Shown here: positions 12,874 to 32,600 of the stretch, in pieces
Position numbering within the stretch: the first letter of the stretch is position 1
How the letters are laid out: each line of letters begins with the position of its first letter
Origin: Onchocerca volvulus
Lineage: Eukaryota; Nematoda; Chromadorea; Rhabditida; Onchocercidae
Assembly: GCA_000499405.2 (NCBI GenBank)
Contig: HG738139.1
Location: forward strand, 5,542,616 to 5,606,615
DNA: 64,000 nt
Direction of reading: 5' to 3'
The notes under the pieces: generated by a model
What the model was told of the DNA's origin: nothing
The model's input: only the letters and a program-made list of their open reading frames with translations
Database searches by the model: none
Program-made: the position numbers and the translations under genes

Positions 12874-15239
12874 GCTATCAAGGATAAGGTAAGTCATCAT
12901 TCATATTTCTAACAAAATTCCTCGAAAATTACTACATTTTTTATACTCACAAAAGAACAATTAAAAACGAAACGATTAATTAACGTTACATTGTTAATGT
13001 TATAAATATAACAAAATGCTGAACTTTTGGATTCTGAAGTATGATGGATTTTTAAGTTCAATCTCGCTATTCATTAATGAAACGGATAAGATCGCTATAA
13101 ATTTAAAATTAGCGATGTTTTTTGATAAAAAATATTCAATGTTAAGAAAAGTTCATAAATCAATTATTTGCATTTCTTGTCTTGTCAGTAATTACTATAA
13201 TCAATAATACAATTGTCATTGCTATCATTATTCCAATGTCTCATCACATTCATCATTACCACTGTTATCGCTGTCATTATCTTTCCTTTGTTAGTATATC
13301 ACCTATCATTTCAATAAAAATCAAAAAAAAAAAATAAGGCTTGACGAGTCAAACAGAATAGTAAGCTGAATAAGTTGAATTGAGAAGGGAACGGAGAGGT
13401 GATAGCATATCAAAAACAGTTCATGCTTCTAAGCGCCACCATCAAACGGCGGCTTTTTGCTTTGATCCAAAAATGTGGTGCATAAGTTACATATGTATGA
13501 TCATAAGCTGTATCATTTAAAATTTCTTATCAGTAAATTCTATTTTTTGTATTCAGTGTTATCAGTTCAGTGATGATAGGACACTTCTGGATGCCATTGC
13601 TCTGAAAATATCATTGCTTCTTCTTAGTACAGTTCTTTGCAATAAACTTTGAATGTTTATTAAATTATCTTCTTACTGGGTGATACAATCAGTATTCTGC
13701 ATGACCTCGCCAAATTTCGCGTACAATTTTGGCATATTCAATTTAAAAAATTGTTTCTAAAATGATGTACTCGCGGAGATTCGGAATTAATCCAATTAAA
13801 ATTAATTAATGAGATTTAAAATCACTATTCTAATGATATTCGAATTTAATGTTGACAATTTTAGCAAAATGCGAAAACAAGATGAAAAGTAATGTAATTG
13901 AATAAGCACGCTGATGACGCTAGCAATCAATGGATTGATTCATCAGAAAGCAAGGAAAATCCAAAATAGAACGTTGGGAATTCAAATTTCCATCCTTTTA
14001 TTTCTGATTTATCAATCATAAAATTATTTTTTTCAATGCTTTGTACTATCATTACATCTTCATTTTCTTGAAATTTTCAAATTTCCGGCATTCATTTATT
14101 GTGCAGTAATTTCGCATTATTTATATTGTATGAATATTGACCGATTAAATTCTGAACTACCATCCGCTAAAGAATAGGTCTTTATCACTGTTCTCATTAT
14201 TTGTCTTCTATATCATCTTCATGATAAAATTGAATGGAATAACTAACAGTCATCGTTATCTTTCTATCGATCATTGACAGAAAAGATGTCTTTATTCATT
14301 TCATCTTTCTGCGGAACCAAATTAAAGGAATCCGTGGGAAGAATTCGAGTATATTTTCCATTACGGAGTCATCAAATGATCTTTACCGGTGTTAATGGCA
14401 TGGGTAATTTGGTCGGTCACACTGTTTGTCAACATATTCAGGTATAAAATGAGCGGGATTAACAAGAAATAGAAGAGAGATTGGGAAATTGAAGGAGAGG
14501 ACAGAAAGAAAAATGGGCTTGAGATTCGGATTATTGAAATGCGATGAGTTGAAGGAGAAAGATGCGGTTGTAAATTTTTGTCGTAACTTTTCTCTTCTAA
14601 ACTTCAACTCGTCGGCAATCTGTCGTCGTCACAAAAGAAAGAAAAAACCTCAAAACAGCTTACGCCTTACTTCTGTTTCATATCTTTGTCCTCTCGGCGC
14701 TCTCCTTTTTATTACCTCTGTTTGTTGTCGATTATTATCATATCAGAAAAAGAAAAAGAAAGAAAGTAGAAAAGAGAGAGAGAGAAACAATAAAAAGAAT
14801 AAGAAATTTTTACTTACTTTAGAGTCGTTTAGTTCGCAAACTATTATATTGTGTTACATTCTTTGACATTTCCAATAAAATTAGCTACGTTTGAAAAAGT
14901 TTTTTTAAGTCTTAATGAAACAATTAGCGAAAGGATAGCAGTTTCTTAAATATGCCTCAGTGAGATATTGGTGCTGGAAGATGGATAATGTCATCAGATC
15001 AGTCTTTCCGTATGAAATGATCAGGGTTACCATTTAACTTTAATCGATCAATAATTCATTTCCTCTCAACTTGATTGAAATCTTCCGGAATGTCATTTAT
15101 TTATTAAATATTCAAGGCCAATTTTCTATTAATTATAATAAACAATTCATTTTGTTGCTAGCTTTATCGATGTTTTTCAGGAAGAAAGTCGATATTTTCA
15201 AAGAATTTCAAAAGTTGATTTAAATACAAATTTCAACAA

Positions 15240-15610
15240 TGATAGAAGGCGGCTGCAGACTTTGATGAACCAGCAGCAGCGACGATGAATGTGTGGTATT
15301 GAAGAGTAGCAACAAAGGATGGTCGCCCAGAAGGTTGTAGTGCATAAAATTACCGTATACCATTGGCTCATAAAACACCAATATGCTCGAAATTGAAGAG
15401 ATGCCGACCGGACGCAGTCAGATAAGTTAGGCGCAGACGATATACAACGATACGTCAGACAGTTAGGATTGGGGCCGTAACATCGACAAATACCGCGATT
15501 TAATGAACAAACTACTTGGCAACTGTGCTAAAACATATCATTGATCGACTGTCTTATCAAGTGTGTCGAACAATTGGACGAAAGCAGGTGATAGCAGGTG
15601 ATAGGGCACC
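15240..15610. other. Higher-G+C patch, origin unclear
   Basis: CpG-containing sequence in A+T-rich surroundings. One plus frame reads coding-like pieces broken by TGA and TAA codons (for example KLGADDIQRYVRQLGLGP), which would fit a decayed coding or transposon fragment. No family is recognised. A duplicated GTGATAGCAG lies at about 15588-15606. Confidence 0.25.
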
Positions 15611-18600
15611 TCTCGTTACAGTATTTCAATCACCCCCTTCTCGAATTTCCCTGAATTTGTCAACAATTAATTGATGCTTAGATATTTAACCTTGTCGGAT
15701 GAATTTATCGTTTTTTTTTTCAAAAATTATCAATCAGTATTGTTGTAATTAAACTCATTGACTGCAGGATACTAAAATATTTTAGAATATCAAAAAAAAA
15801 ACTTCTGAATTGTGTATACAAACCATTAATACTTTTCATGTGTTATTTAAATTTCTTTCAAATTTGAACAAAAAACTGCAAATATCTTTGAATTTTTTTT
15901 AAATTCCATTTCAGATACCAAGCAAATCGGTTATTATTAGACATACATCTGCGCTTTAATTACAAACATGAAATTTGAGAAGTTTTTACCGAATTAGCAA
16001 ATTGTTAATTAAAATTTACAAATTTGGAAAATTTTTATGATTTATTTTCGTATACATGTAAAGCTGGGATGCTGAAATAAAATTAAAGTGGAAAAGCTAC
16101 AAATTTTCTTATAGGGTAATCGAAGATTCAATACTGATCTTCATTCCAAGTATGAATCAAACGTAAACAGTGACGAGCCGAAATTTTTGCTTCCAAGTAC
16201 AGAGCATGAAATGAATGCTCACATGACTTTTATTTCGCATAAAATCTACGTCATGTTTGTGTTTGTGACGTGAACTACGTGATTCTGTTTATTACAAATC
16301 GATTTGCTGCTTTAAAAATATAAATGCACAAATGCAAGAACAAAAATTGATGATGCTTCGGCTCGAAGGGTTGACTAATAGGCAACAATAACATAGCAGT
16401 TACGATGCTAATAAAATGCAGCTTTGTTAAATTAAATTTTTCCGACCAACGATTCAACATAGCAGTGTTTCTCGTGAAATAAAAAAAACGAAATGAGGGA
16501 CTATCAAAACATTCCAACCAACGAGAAAATGAAATGTTTTGAATTTAAATATAACTCTATCAAATTGACTGAGAAATTTGCATTCCAAACTTTTCTATTT
16601 CATTTTCACGCTTTAGCTATCTGTAAGACAGAAACATTTCCACTAATTCATCAAGATTGAGTATTGAGGAGTGAGATTCCTAAAATCCTTATCAAAAGTA
16701 AGAAGAATGTAGTAAAGGTCCTCATTTGGGAAATACAGTTTTTAAAATTTCATGAAATCTTCTGAATCGAAAATCAGCTACGGAAATTTTTTCTACTAAA
16801 TATTCTTTAAAACAGTAGAAAAAAAAAGTAATAAGAAACAAAATGATTTTATGAAAAAATTAAAAAAACGAGAAGGAATCTGAGAATCAAACTTACTTAA
16901 TCGAATTTTTTCTTTTTTGCTAAATCATTCGACACGTGATAGGAAATACATTTGAAATTCTGGAATATTTCGAAAATTCTGATACAAAATTCGTTACACA
17001 GTTATCATTAGGAGAAGTTGAAACAAAGAGATAAGATGTGCTGCATATTGATTCAAGCGATTCTATAAGTCTCCTTGAGCATCAACTTGGTTTATAATCA
17101 ATTCTCCATTAATCTTATAATTGCTCATAATATAATCATAGACTTCCAAAATTAAACCTAGAGAGAGATAAATCGGAGTGAAAACTATTAGTTGCAAATG
17201 AATTGCTTGTTATTGATTTCAAAAAAAGAAGAATATTTTCACTTAATTTAAACAAAATAATATCGCAAGGTGTAAGATAACTTATCGTCATTATCGATAT
17301 CACAGCCGTTATTTAAAAATTTTAATTTTTTTAAAACTAAAAGCTGCAATAGCTCAATAAATATTACAGCAGCATCAGAAAATGATACATGATCTTTCTT
17401 TCGATCAAAATGTATGAAATTTGAAATAAAATTTCTTGGAAAATTAAACGTTATTTCCAGATTTAAAACAGCAAGACATTAAATATTCTGGATTTATGAT
17501 AATTAAAGGGAGAAAGCCTTCGATAATGTTTCTCTGCTCGAAGCTAATGATCATCATGACGAATTCGTCTAGTAAGATATGAACTTTTTAGCACTGAGCT
17601 GACTGCCTGATTTAATAACTAAAAGAATATGACAACTGAATTCCTTTTATATTCTTATTCTAGCAGATCCAAATACCGGATTCAGAATTCCTTTTCAGCC
17701 ATCCTATTCCGGACATATCGGTGCATTACTGGATTCCGAATTTAGTCTTCCTATTCCAAGCATCTCGAGTGCATAGAAATTATTCAGTACAACTAGTTAT
17801 TTCTTCCTGAATTATTCTTTTCATAAATAAAATGGATTGCTAAAATCTTCAATCGACATCTATCGATTCTGTTACTTTCTTATTTGTCTATTGTTTTCCT
17901 GTAACTTCTATGAGCGTAAAATGTAGCCAATATCCACTTGCTCAGTGCAATTTGCATATGTAAATTACCAAACGGAGTATGAAGTTCACAAACATACAAA
18001 CACTGAAATACGTAGTAGATCGAGGAAGCAAATTCAAGGAAGAAGGGAAGATGAATTTAAAACCAGTTTTAAATTAATTTTAACGAATTATTTTGACAAA
18101 TGTTTTGCATTCAAAACTTAATCTCGTTCACTCACTTTCATTCTCCCATTTATTATTCTTTTCGAATTTATTCTATGATTGCAAGATCTTACTAGAAACC
18201 TTAATCCGTACCAATTTTATGTCTTTTGACAATTTTCAAGCAAAATTTATAATTTCAAATTTCTCGTGCTTTTTAGTTTGTTATTAGAATTAGATGTATA
18301 TTCTCTCCTTTACAAATTTCCCAATTTTTGCATTAGCACATATTGTTGGAATTTTATAATATTTTTAGTGTCGTAAAAATTATTTTAACATTTCTCTGAT
18401 ATGATAATATAAGTCTATTATATGCATCATAAAGTTATCCGTTCAATAATTGAACTGCATTTGTTAATAGATTTTTATCATTTCCAGAAAGATAATTTGA
18501 TAAACAAATAGACTAACATGTGTAAACAGTGTTCAATTATAATCCCGCAATTGAAATTCGTTTTAACAGATATGAGGCAAATTGTGAAATGCATCATAAT

Positions 18601-21600
18601 TATTTATATTTGCATATTATTTACAGCAGTATTCCCCGTGAATATTCTCTATCCCCATAAAATCTTGACTCTTCGTAATTTTTCAACCTTTTCAGCTCTT
18701 CAAATGGTCAAATAATGTCCAGTTTTCTAATTATCCTATTTTCCTCTTCTCTTCTTAATTTACTATTACAAGATCTTTCTGACAATCCTGACTTTTATTT
18801 ACACTTGAACGATCCGTTCTGCAGTATGTTGATTTTGTTTGTGAAAATAGATTTGTTTAACTTCAATTTTGATTGAAAAATTCAACAAACCAACTCTTTC
18901 TTTTACAAACATCATCCTGCAGTCGTTTGTGAATTTCAGTGATCTGTTCAGTAAATAAAATGGGTATTTCTAATGAATGTGCTGGTCTACAAAAAAAAAA
19001 AAAGAAAAAAAGAATAACGAATGAAATTTAGCCTCATTATTTAACTTTATTTTCTCCTACCGTTAGTTTTTTTTTTATTCATTATAAATAACTCAAACTT
19101 TTAAAAGTTTCTGGAAAATCCTCAAAACAGAATGATTTATCAATTAGCAACCCGGATTCTTTAGAAAAAGGATTCACATAGAGTTGAATCTTGCATAAAT
19201 TCAAAATCTTGTATAAAATTTTTTATATATATACGAATAATCAAAAATGGCACTGATCAGCTTCCGTAGTTTTTTAACACTTATGTCTCGAATCCCATGC
19301 CAATCAAGATCACTTAATTTATTTTTGCTAACCATTCTGCTGAAGATGTTTATCTGCTGCTTCGAACAGGTCTTCATGGACCCGAATGGAAATCATAATG
19401 TGTAAAATGAAGCTTAATCACTTATCAAATCAATATATTTTCTTTTTCAATCATGTTGCTTACTAATTTGTTTTGCAATTATTTCTTCACTTAGTTTTCT
19501 CATATCAAGGAAATTACAGTAGTAGGATTTGGTATTTGCAAATGCACGACACTAAGAGAAACAAAATGTTTATTGCTGTGTTTATCATAATTTCACCGAT
19601 ATTCAGCAGAGATAACTGAACTTTTGATCAAAATTTATCATTTAATTCACTATTTTGACTAACTTTTCATTTTAATTCGTCTACTGCCTAAGCCATTTTA
19701 TGAGAAAGATTATTATTATTAGATGCAAAAAAAGATCAAACTGATTGACAATATCAAATCAAAAATCCTTTTGGAAATTAGAAAATGTGTTAATTTATTG
19801 ATATTAAATTTAATGCTGACATTTCATTTAGTACAAAAACAGATTGTACATGTAAATTGTGTTTTTTACAACTGATTTAATAGATGTCTCTTATTTCAAT
19901 AGATGTATTAATAAATTGAAACAAGAAATATAAATTAATAAGTTTTCAATAAATCCACCCAAACAATGAATAATTAGTAGCTGAAATATTTAGAAATAAT
20001 CAAGGCAGAAGGCTCCTTCATTTCTGTGTTTCATAGCTATTTCTCCAAATTTGAAAACTAGTTTTAAAAATTTATACTTGAATTGTTGATGAAAAAAATT
20101 TATCGTAAAAATCATTTTAACATTGCTTCGTGCGATCTGAATTAATCAATTTGAGTGATGTTATATGCCGTGCAAATTAATCGGTAACAAGTTCTGCAAG
20201 AATTTATTTTATTTCGTGATTAATTTAAAATGATCATAAAAATCCCTTTCAAAAATTGGATGTTATAGAAGTGTGTTGAGAAACCATTTAATGCCTTCAA
20301 AAGATATGCGATGCTTGAAAATAAAATAGTTGATTGATTTTATTAATGTAAATTTTGAAATATCCAATTTCAATTATATAATTTAGTGATAGATATTTCG
20401 TGTTATAATTTGAAAATTGCTAATATTTCAAATGACAAAATGATTCAAGAATATTAGATACAATAAACGAGTTGCTGACTGTTTTATTTTTGAATCTGAT
20501 TCAAGTAAATTCATCTTCTCCCTGGAATAAATGAATCGCTTCAGATAGTAAAATTTTTCTCAGGGAAATGAAAATTTTTCATGCTTGATTTAGTTCCATT
20601 TGAATTGCTTCAGCAAAAAAAAAAGAAACAGCTTTGAGATTAACTTAATAGCTTCTAGAAACTGGATTCCGTGAAATGTTTCGGATGAAAATTATCACTT
20701 TAAATAAACAAAGACGATAATCATCTATCGCATTTTTTTATGGATTATTCTCCAAATTGAATAAACTTATGATGTTAAACAGTTGTAGCAGCTATTGATA
20801 TCATTGAATTATTTCTGAAAGAGCAATTCCTAGGCCATATATTTTACTTTTAAGCCTAAAAATGATTTCTAAGAATTTGTCCACTAAATTGCCAAGTTTT
20901 ACAAAGTCTTAAATATCTTTACTTTTCTAGTACAATTTTGATGGAATCAAGGCTATTCGCTCTAACATTAAACAAATACGATTTGATATGCGTTAGTCAG
21001 ATTATTCCAATTATTTTAATCAGAGATTTATGAACGACACAAGGATAAAGCAGATTATGGAGTGTCGCATGTACTTGGTCAACAGCTACTATGATCAATG
21101 TTATCAGTACTACAACATTCATTAATATAAATGCTAGAATTGTATTCATCTGAACAACCGCAGAAAGGTGGATTTATTTACAATTCCAAAAACTTCTATA
21201 TCCGTTTCTATTGGCTTCAATCATTGTTGCTGTTGTTGGTATTACTTCCGGACACCCAATTACTGATCAGGTTTGATCAACACTAAACAAATTAGTTTGA
21301 CAAAAGGCATTTGCATTTTTCATGCTCAATGATTTTATCCCTTCATTAGTATGCATTTTCCGCATATATTTTCTTAATGCATTGTTTTTGCTTGGTCAAA
21401 TCATTTGGTGTGGGATGAGATAGCCGGTTTTGAGAAGGAAAGGCGTTGATTGAGATGCGATTCATTGATCGAATTAATATGGCTGAAGGGATTGATCAAC
21501 GAGTTCATCTCTTCCACAGGAAAGAACTGGATTTTATTTGAAAATTCGCTTTTCATGATTTAAAAATCTTGCTCGCCAAGCAAGCTATTCATCTCGGGTT

Positions 21601-22172
21601 ACAAATATCTCTTCTTCCTATGGTGGCACTTTTATATTTTAAATAAATGGCATTCTTCCATTATTCCGCTTTGTAAAAATATATTTCTTGTGAAAAGAAT
21701 GAATTTACCTCTTTATGATAAATTTAAGACTTTAACTACTACAGAAATTTCACTTTTAATTTCTAATTTTGTTTATTATCCACTAATTCTTTTTTTTTAT
21801 CAATTAATTCCTTTTGTCTATGCTCGCGCAAAAATGACACGAAGTTATGCGCTTCAATCAGAAGAAATACAATTTGAAATTCAAACTTTACTAAAATTTC
21901 ATAAATCTTAGTCCGTGTTTGTAGTATTATAATAGCTATAAAAAGTTCTCATTTTAAATTGTAAAAGGAATTTGCACAATTAATAATAGCAGCATGTACT
22001 CTATCGATCTCAGACTTGAAAAAAGTCGCAAAATGGCAAATACTGTTTAAAAAAACGTTAACAAATAAGCGCTAGATACAAATAAAGAAACTATTAGTAC
22101 TTTAAGTATTGGGTTACAAATAGTACAAGCCTAAATCTAAGAGACACTACCGATAATAGTTAAAGATTCAAT

Positions 22173-22203
22173 AAAAAAAAAAAAAAAAAAAAAAAAACTT
22201 AAA

Positions 22204-22236
<33 letters not shown>
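22173..22236. repeat. Two poly-A tracts (25 and 28 nt)
   Basis: Uninterrupted A runs at 22173-22197 and 22209-22236, separated by cttaaaaaatta-type spacer. They could be retrotransposition tails or slippage products; no element body was recognised to their left. Confidence 0.7.
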
Positions 22237-22241
<5 letters not shown>

Positions 22242-23284
22242 GTAACTTAGAATAGTAATTAACTGGCTTTTAATGAGGAAAAAAAAGAAAATAATAACAC
22301 CTCCTTCTTGTTTAATTGATAATAATTCAAAAATGAATAAAGTGTGTGAATATGATATTTTTTATTAATAATATTTAATCAGAAATGAAATATAAGTGTA
22401 GCTTTTCAGGTCGATATGAGCTTTTTATCTCTTCAATTTTCCAATTAATTCATTTGTAATACTTCCTTGCTTTATTCTTTTTTAAATGTGGCATTTCATA
22501 AATTTCCATCGTTTATTATCGACGTGAAACTTGTTCATCATGCTTCTTGGCACCATTTTACATCATCAAAACATGATGGATTTGAAATAATGTTAAATAT
22601 TCTAGACCTGTTTATTTTATTCATTTTTTGATCGACAACAATGATGTATTAATAGAACAATTTATGCAAAATTTATTGTAGATCATAGAGTGTATCAAAA
22701 GAGATAATCAATTAGAACTTTCCCATAATTAAGCTCTTTTCTGGCGCTGTTTTCGCCCAAGTTTTTTTCTTTTTCATCAATATTTTTATATTATTTTATA
22801 TTTCTTATACTATTTTACATGTTTGTTTTATATTATTTACTAATATTTTTATTATTATCATGACTTTTTTTCTTTTTTATTGTATCTCTTATAAAGATGG
22901 TTAATTGAGTAACATTATTAGTTCTAGTCAAAAAAGTTGATTACTGTCAATCTAGTCGGCGCACAGTTACATAATTAATAGAATTACATTTGGATTTATT
23001 TATTGGATTTCCGAGTTCTAATATTGTTCTCATGATGTCCAGCATTATCGCTCATTTTTTCTCACAAATTTGATTATTTTATTTTCGTATTATAAAATTA
23101 ATTTGATGTAAGTCAAACAATGCTGGAATTTTAGTAGAACTGATTTTCATCGATGAAGATAGTAAATTTTTGCAAAAAAATATATGAATTTTATTGGAGT
23201 GTTTATTTTCTTGAAATTTATGATAATGTTTTAGATCTTAATTTTCGAGAGCAGTTAGCTCCAGTGGATCCTCCTCGTGAGGAA

Positions 23285-27618
<4,334 letters not shown>

Positions 27619-27843
27619 AGTTCTTTCTTCAAATATCTTCTTTCTCCAAAAAGTTTTAATGAAATTTTGGCAAGCTCGTTTTGTTTTTGATCTTCACCTA
27701 TTTTTTATGCCTATATTAAGGCTAATTTATTATCAATTTGTCAGATTATTCAATGTTAAATCATCTAAATTAGGTTATCATTTAGTACCTCAAAGTTTGA
27801 GCTCAGAATATAGCCGTTAATTAGCATGGTTTACACAGTAGCC

Positions 27844-27849
27844 AATAAA
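27844..27849 (+). terminator. Probable polyadenylation signal of the astacin gene
   Basis: AATAAA lies 226 nt after the astacin stop codon, with a second copy at 27891-27896. Open frames across 27593-28049 on the same strand belong to this probable 3' UTR and flank. Confidence 0.5.
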
Positions 27850-27896
27850 ACAATGTGGATAGCGGAACAATACCAGTCGCCACTTTTTTAAATAAA

Positions 27897-29537
27897 CATT
27901 ACTTCATGTCAATTCTAACCAAACACATATATATATTAATTTGTTGGATAGCGCTTTATACATTCTTTTTATTCTTAAGAATAGGTAGATTGTTATCCAC
28001 TTTCCTTCAGAAAATAAAATTGAATTATAAGAGCAATCATTTTTCCTAGAAAAATAAGAATTAAGAAATTTCTGTAAAACTCTCAGGAAGTTAATCTATA
28101 CACTCGAAAAAAAAATTCATGATGGATATACGGATTAAAACAGCGCTGAATTATAAATTATGAATATTCCAAATTTGTAACCCATGATTGGTAAAAGCTG
28201 ATACTCTTATTTCTGCAAATGTTAGAATATTATGTATAACAGCTCTTATTTACCAAACTGAACAATCACATTACAAAATGGTTTATCAGTTTTGCAGTGA
28301 GGTTATTAAACTCCTCGATTTAAAATATGAATAACTTAGCTAAGAAACTATTTCTTTGTTCGATTCTATTTTACATAATTTTACTTTACTATTTAATTCG
28401 TTTTTTTCTACAAATAGTCTTCAGAATGAGTTGTTTGAATAAACAATTGTATTCGGATTTTTTCTTTTTTGATTCAAAAAACCTTCGCGACTTCTGACAT
28501 CGAAGCTTCGTCGTTGAACTTCTTCATCGCTTTTATTTTCATGCGACTAATTTAAGATTTTAAATAGTAAGAATTTTTGAAGCATAAATGATCTGTATGG
28601 AACTGTAATCTCAAATTTTTCTCACGATAAGAATCTGTATGTATTCAAAATACATAAAATAATACAACTGCTTTAACTTATTTCAGAAAAAAAAATTGAA
28701 CTTGGAGCAATTTTATGTAAAAGGTACGATAGATTTCAGAGTTTTTTGCTCTGACAAGATAGCGGTATAAAAGTTTTAGCATCGAAAAACTTGATTTGTC
28801 GAGCTTTTAAAATCTTTCAGTTTTCATAGAAAAATAAAACAATTATGGAACTTTTTTTTTTATTTTTTTCTTTTCCAAAATATATTTTAGCTCTCTTTTT
28901 ATTATAATTAGAAATCCGTGAAATATACTATACATATATTGCAGATACATGAATGACTACGATCTGGCTTTGAAAAATTACAGTCCTTTCAAAAATGCAC
29001 TATCTAGAAACCATTTTTACTTTTCTACTCTCGTTGCTATTTTGAGAATAATGAAAGAAAAAAATCGAACAAATTAAAAAATTATCTCTAATTCGATCCC
29101 TGAATAAAAGAGACAAGTCAAAAAAGTAAATGATTTTTGCTTTTAAAAACAATCATAAATATGGAATAGCAAAAATCCAAAATTAAGATGAAATTAATGG
29201 TTCTAAAATTTTTCAGTGATCGTTTTGAAAAGAAAAAAGGCACCACAGTAAATTTTCATGAATAAAGTTATAACTTTCCAAAAAATTGCAGAACAATTTT
29301 ATGTACAAAACATGTCGGATGATGATTCCTATTATGAATATTTTTCAGGATTCTTCATAGTCCTGAAGTATCCACAGTGCTAATAATAATACTCAAAACT
29401 AGTAAGTAGTCAGTGATCATGCTCCTTTTTCAGCTAAAAGTGTTGAAAAGATAACTAAATCTAAGAAATTTTGAAAATGATTAGAAAGGAGCTTCGACCC
29501 GAAAATTTTTACAAGAAATATGGAGATCAATTTAAAT
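27897..29537. other. Convergent intergenic space between the astacin gene and UBE3A
   Basis: A+T-rich sequence with no coding signal, lying between the two facing 3' ends. It holds only short homopolymer runs. No RNA gene or domain-bearing frame was recognised. Confidence 0.6.
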
Positions 29538-29543
29538 TTTATT
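29538..29543 (-). terminator. Probable polyadenylation signal of UBE3A
   Basis: The minus strand reads AATAAA 67 nt downstream of the UBE3A stop codon at 29610, a normal distance for a short nematode 3' UTR. Confidence 0.5.
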
Positions 29544-29609
29544 TAACAGTTTCAAAATCAGTAAAGTAAATACAAACAAGGAAAGAAATAAAAGCTGAAA
29601 TTAAATACC

Positions 29610-32600
29610 TTACTGTAAACCGAATCCACGACTATAACTAATCGCTTTGGTAATACGCTCTCTTGTTATTTCAAGATTTTCATAATCGGGTAATAACATT
29701 ACGTTGTAGCATGTATGAGCTGTTGGCAATCTGAAATTATTCAAAAATTTTCAAACAAATACATGACTGAACAGGTTATCGTAAGATATTTAAAAAAATC
29801 AGAGAATTCTGAATCACAAATTTCAAAGTTATTTCGAAATTCATGAAGCCAATAATTGAGAAGTCCGATATTACCATCAAATCAGTACTATAATTTATTA
29901 TTTAAAAAAAAAAATAAAAATAAAATAACATTCGCAACATTATAGTAATAAAAATTAGGTTATGTAGAATAGCTTAAGGTATCATTAAGTTTTGGTATTA
30001 TAAAAGAAAAACTCAATCAAAATATTTCGAAAAATATGAGGACATACCTTTCTTTGTTGTCACCATTTCGAGCAATAATAACTTCTAATTTTGCTAAACC
30101 TCCTACAGGGACTCTATCAGAACCTGTGATGAATTGAAGCAACATCTTCTTTTCATCCGTACTCATCGCCTTTGCAACGGTCCAGAAATCCTGAAAAAAT
30201 CCAACAATTCAGAAATACGAACAAAAAATTCAGATAAAAATTGAAATTATTTAATTACATTCTGAAAAACTATCACAAGACCAACCTTTACTGTTTGACT
30301 TGCTTCAGTGAAACCGTTCTGATATTTTGTACATTGTGCAAGTATGTCAAAATCCAAATCCTAAAATATCTTCTGAATCCAGAAATTCAGAAAACTTAAA
30401 TATGAAATTTAACATTTTGAATATTTTTCCAATATAAAAGGAGGAAAACTCGTTAGAAGAAATAATTTACCATAAAGATTATTGATAGTTATATCAGACA
30501 AGATTTCATATACAACAACATATAAATAAATAAATAGGAAAAATGTAAAGTTTCGGCAAATTTGAAGAATTTCGAAATTCTAAATTTTCACATCAGATAA
30601 TAAGAAACAAAAGAAAAGTACAGGAAACTTACAAGTACACCACAAACTAATTGTTCAACTTCATCAGGCATAAATAATCGTCTCAGCAATCCACGATTAA
30701 CTACCTTATTAAAACCCATACTAAATGCATCAAACTGTCGTTTCACCGAACGATTTAACAAAAAATCGGCATAACAAGCTACGAATTTCTGAAAAAAAAT
30801 ATTTTTTGAATAAGTTCCGAAATGGTCTTCAGATTGAAAAATAGACATAATAATTAGTCTTCGGAAGTGTGCGAAATTTTAAAACTCTACAATTTTACCA
30901 GCTAGAGCAGCTGATGCAAAGCATGTTAGATGTAAAATAATCTAAAAAGTATAGTCAAAGATCATTTAGAACAAATATGTTTCAGGGAAATAATATGAAT
31001 TATTTTACTTTGAAGAAATTATCTTCAATCCGAACGACAGATAAGCTCCGTAAGTAGATTACTATAACTTTCAGGAGCTATCCTGAAATGCTGATTTTAT
31101 TCAAAGCTAAGTAACCTTTCTATTAGCAAATGTTACAGGTATGTTTGCACCATTTGGTATCAGCTCCTCATCATGGTTGCAGCCGTAAACATCTTTGTAT
31201 GAAATTTGAAACGTATAATTGTAAATATTTTCTACATCATCGCTACATTCAAGTAACTGTCGTAATCCGTTGTATAATTCCTAAACGAATTTAAATTTGC
31301 TGGAAACTTTATAAATACGTCGGATAACTCCCAAAGTTTTTTTTTTTAATTAAATCAAATCAAATTACAAAGAACTTCTAAAATGACTTACTGAATCAAT
31401 CTGGACAAGTTCGTCAAAAACGGCCGGTCTTGCGAGTAATTTCACATAAACTAGTGTCGGAAAACGTACATCAATAAGAATGTTATTATATATGGCTAGT
31501 CCAAACAACAGTCCAATTAGTCCAAATTCATCATCACAAAAATTGCATTGAGAATTGAACCAATATAAACCCGTTTTTTCATTTAATATAAACATCCCTA
31601 AAATAACGAGCAGATGATAGAATGAATAATGAAGTAATTAACTAAGTAGGAAATAGAGGCAATAAGCAATGAACAATAGTGAGCAAAAGCGAGGATGAAG
31701 ATCAAGTAGATAAGTAAACTTTAACAGCTTACAATTATAAAGCAAATTATTATAATAATATACTAAGAAATGTGCTGCTAATTTAAACAAAACTAGCAGT
31801 AAAGGATATTTCTTCTTTTCACAACCTGAATGTGCCCTCCAATATTGGAAAAAAAAATGAAAACTAGTGGAACGAACCATAATCCGGACAGAACAGTTCG
31901 TTAGTTATTAGTTGATAGAATTCCTTCGACACGCCTCCCTCGTCTACAGCTTGTTCACCATCAAACTGGATCCGAAGTTGTTTCTTGAAGTTAGCTGAAT
32001 TGTCCATTGCAATTGCAGCAAGCTAGAAATAATAGACGAGATAAAGAATCTAGCTGAATATCTGAAGTTATGAAAAAATTTTTCATCATCAACAAATTAT
32101 CTGATTTTCCAATTCTCCGGCCAACAATAAAATTCGTCGTAAGATAAACAGTCACTACTAATAAAAATGAGATATTAAATGACTAAATGCCAAACGCATA
32201 CGATTCCAAAATGTATTCAATATTTTATTTTACTCATGTACTGGTTCTTTTAATTTTAATAAATTTTTTCATATCGTTGTGGAAGAATTAACAATTGAAA
32301 AGCGGAATTTTTTGATGCCATTCAAAACTATCCTTAATTTCATAAAAAAGAGTATTGGCGAATTCTTTCAAAAATTCAAATAATCAACTTTGCTGAAAAT
32401 TAAAAAACTGTACATTGTCCAAAGCATCACGTATGATATTATCGCGACGAATGTTTAATTTCAAATAAGGTTCCATCGAGACACCGAATGTTATAGCATC
32501 AGCCAGTGCTTGTCTACGTTCAGTTCTTTGACGAATTCGATTATTCAGATACAGAAAACGTTGTTTTACTTCAGTTGTCAATATGAATGAATATTCGGGC

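Larger units (their letters stand above)
9548..23152. other. 13.6-kb A+T-rich interval without a recognised gene
   Basis: I found no exon series or protein domain here on either strand. The frames at 14489-14866 and 21690-21911 look compositional. The interval contains the pentanucleotide array at 12832, a richer-G+C patch at 15240-15610 and two long poly-A tracts at 22173-22236. Confidence 0.5.

Noticed and set aside
14489..14866. 125-codon Lys/Arg-rich plus-strand frame
   Set aside because: It is driven by AG-rich and A-rich tracts, with no domain or splice partner.
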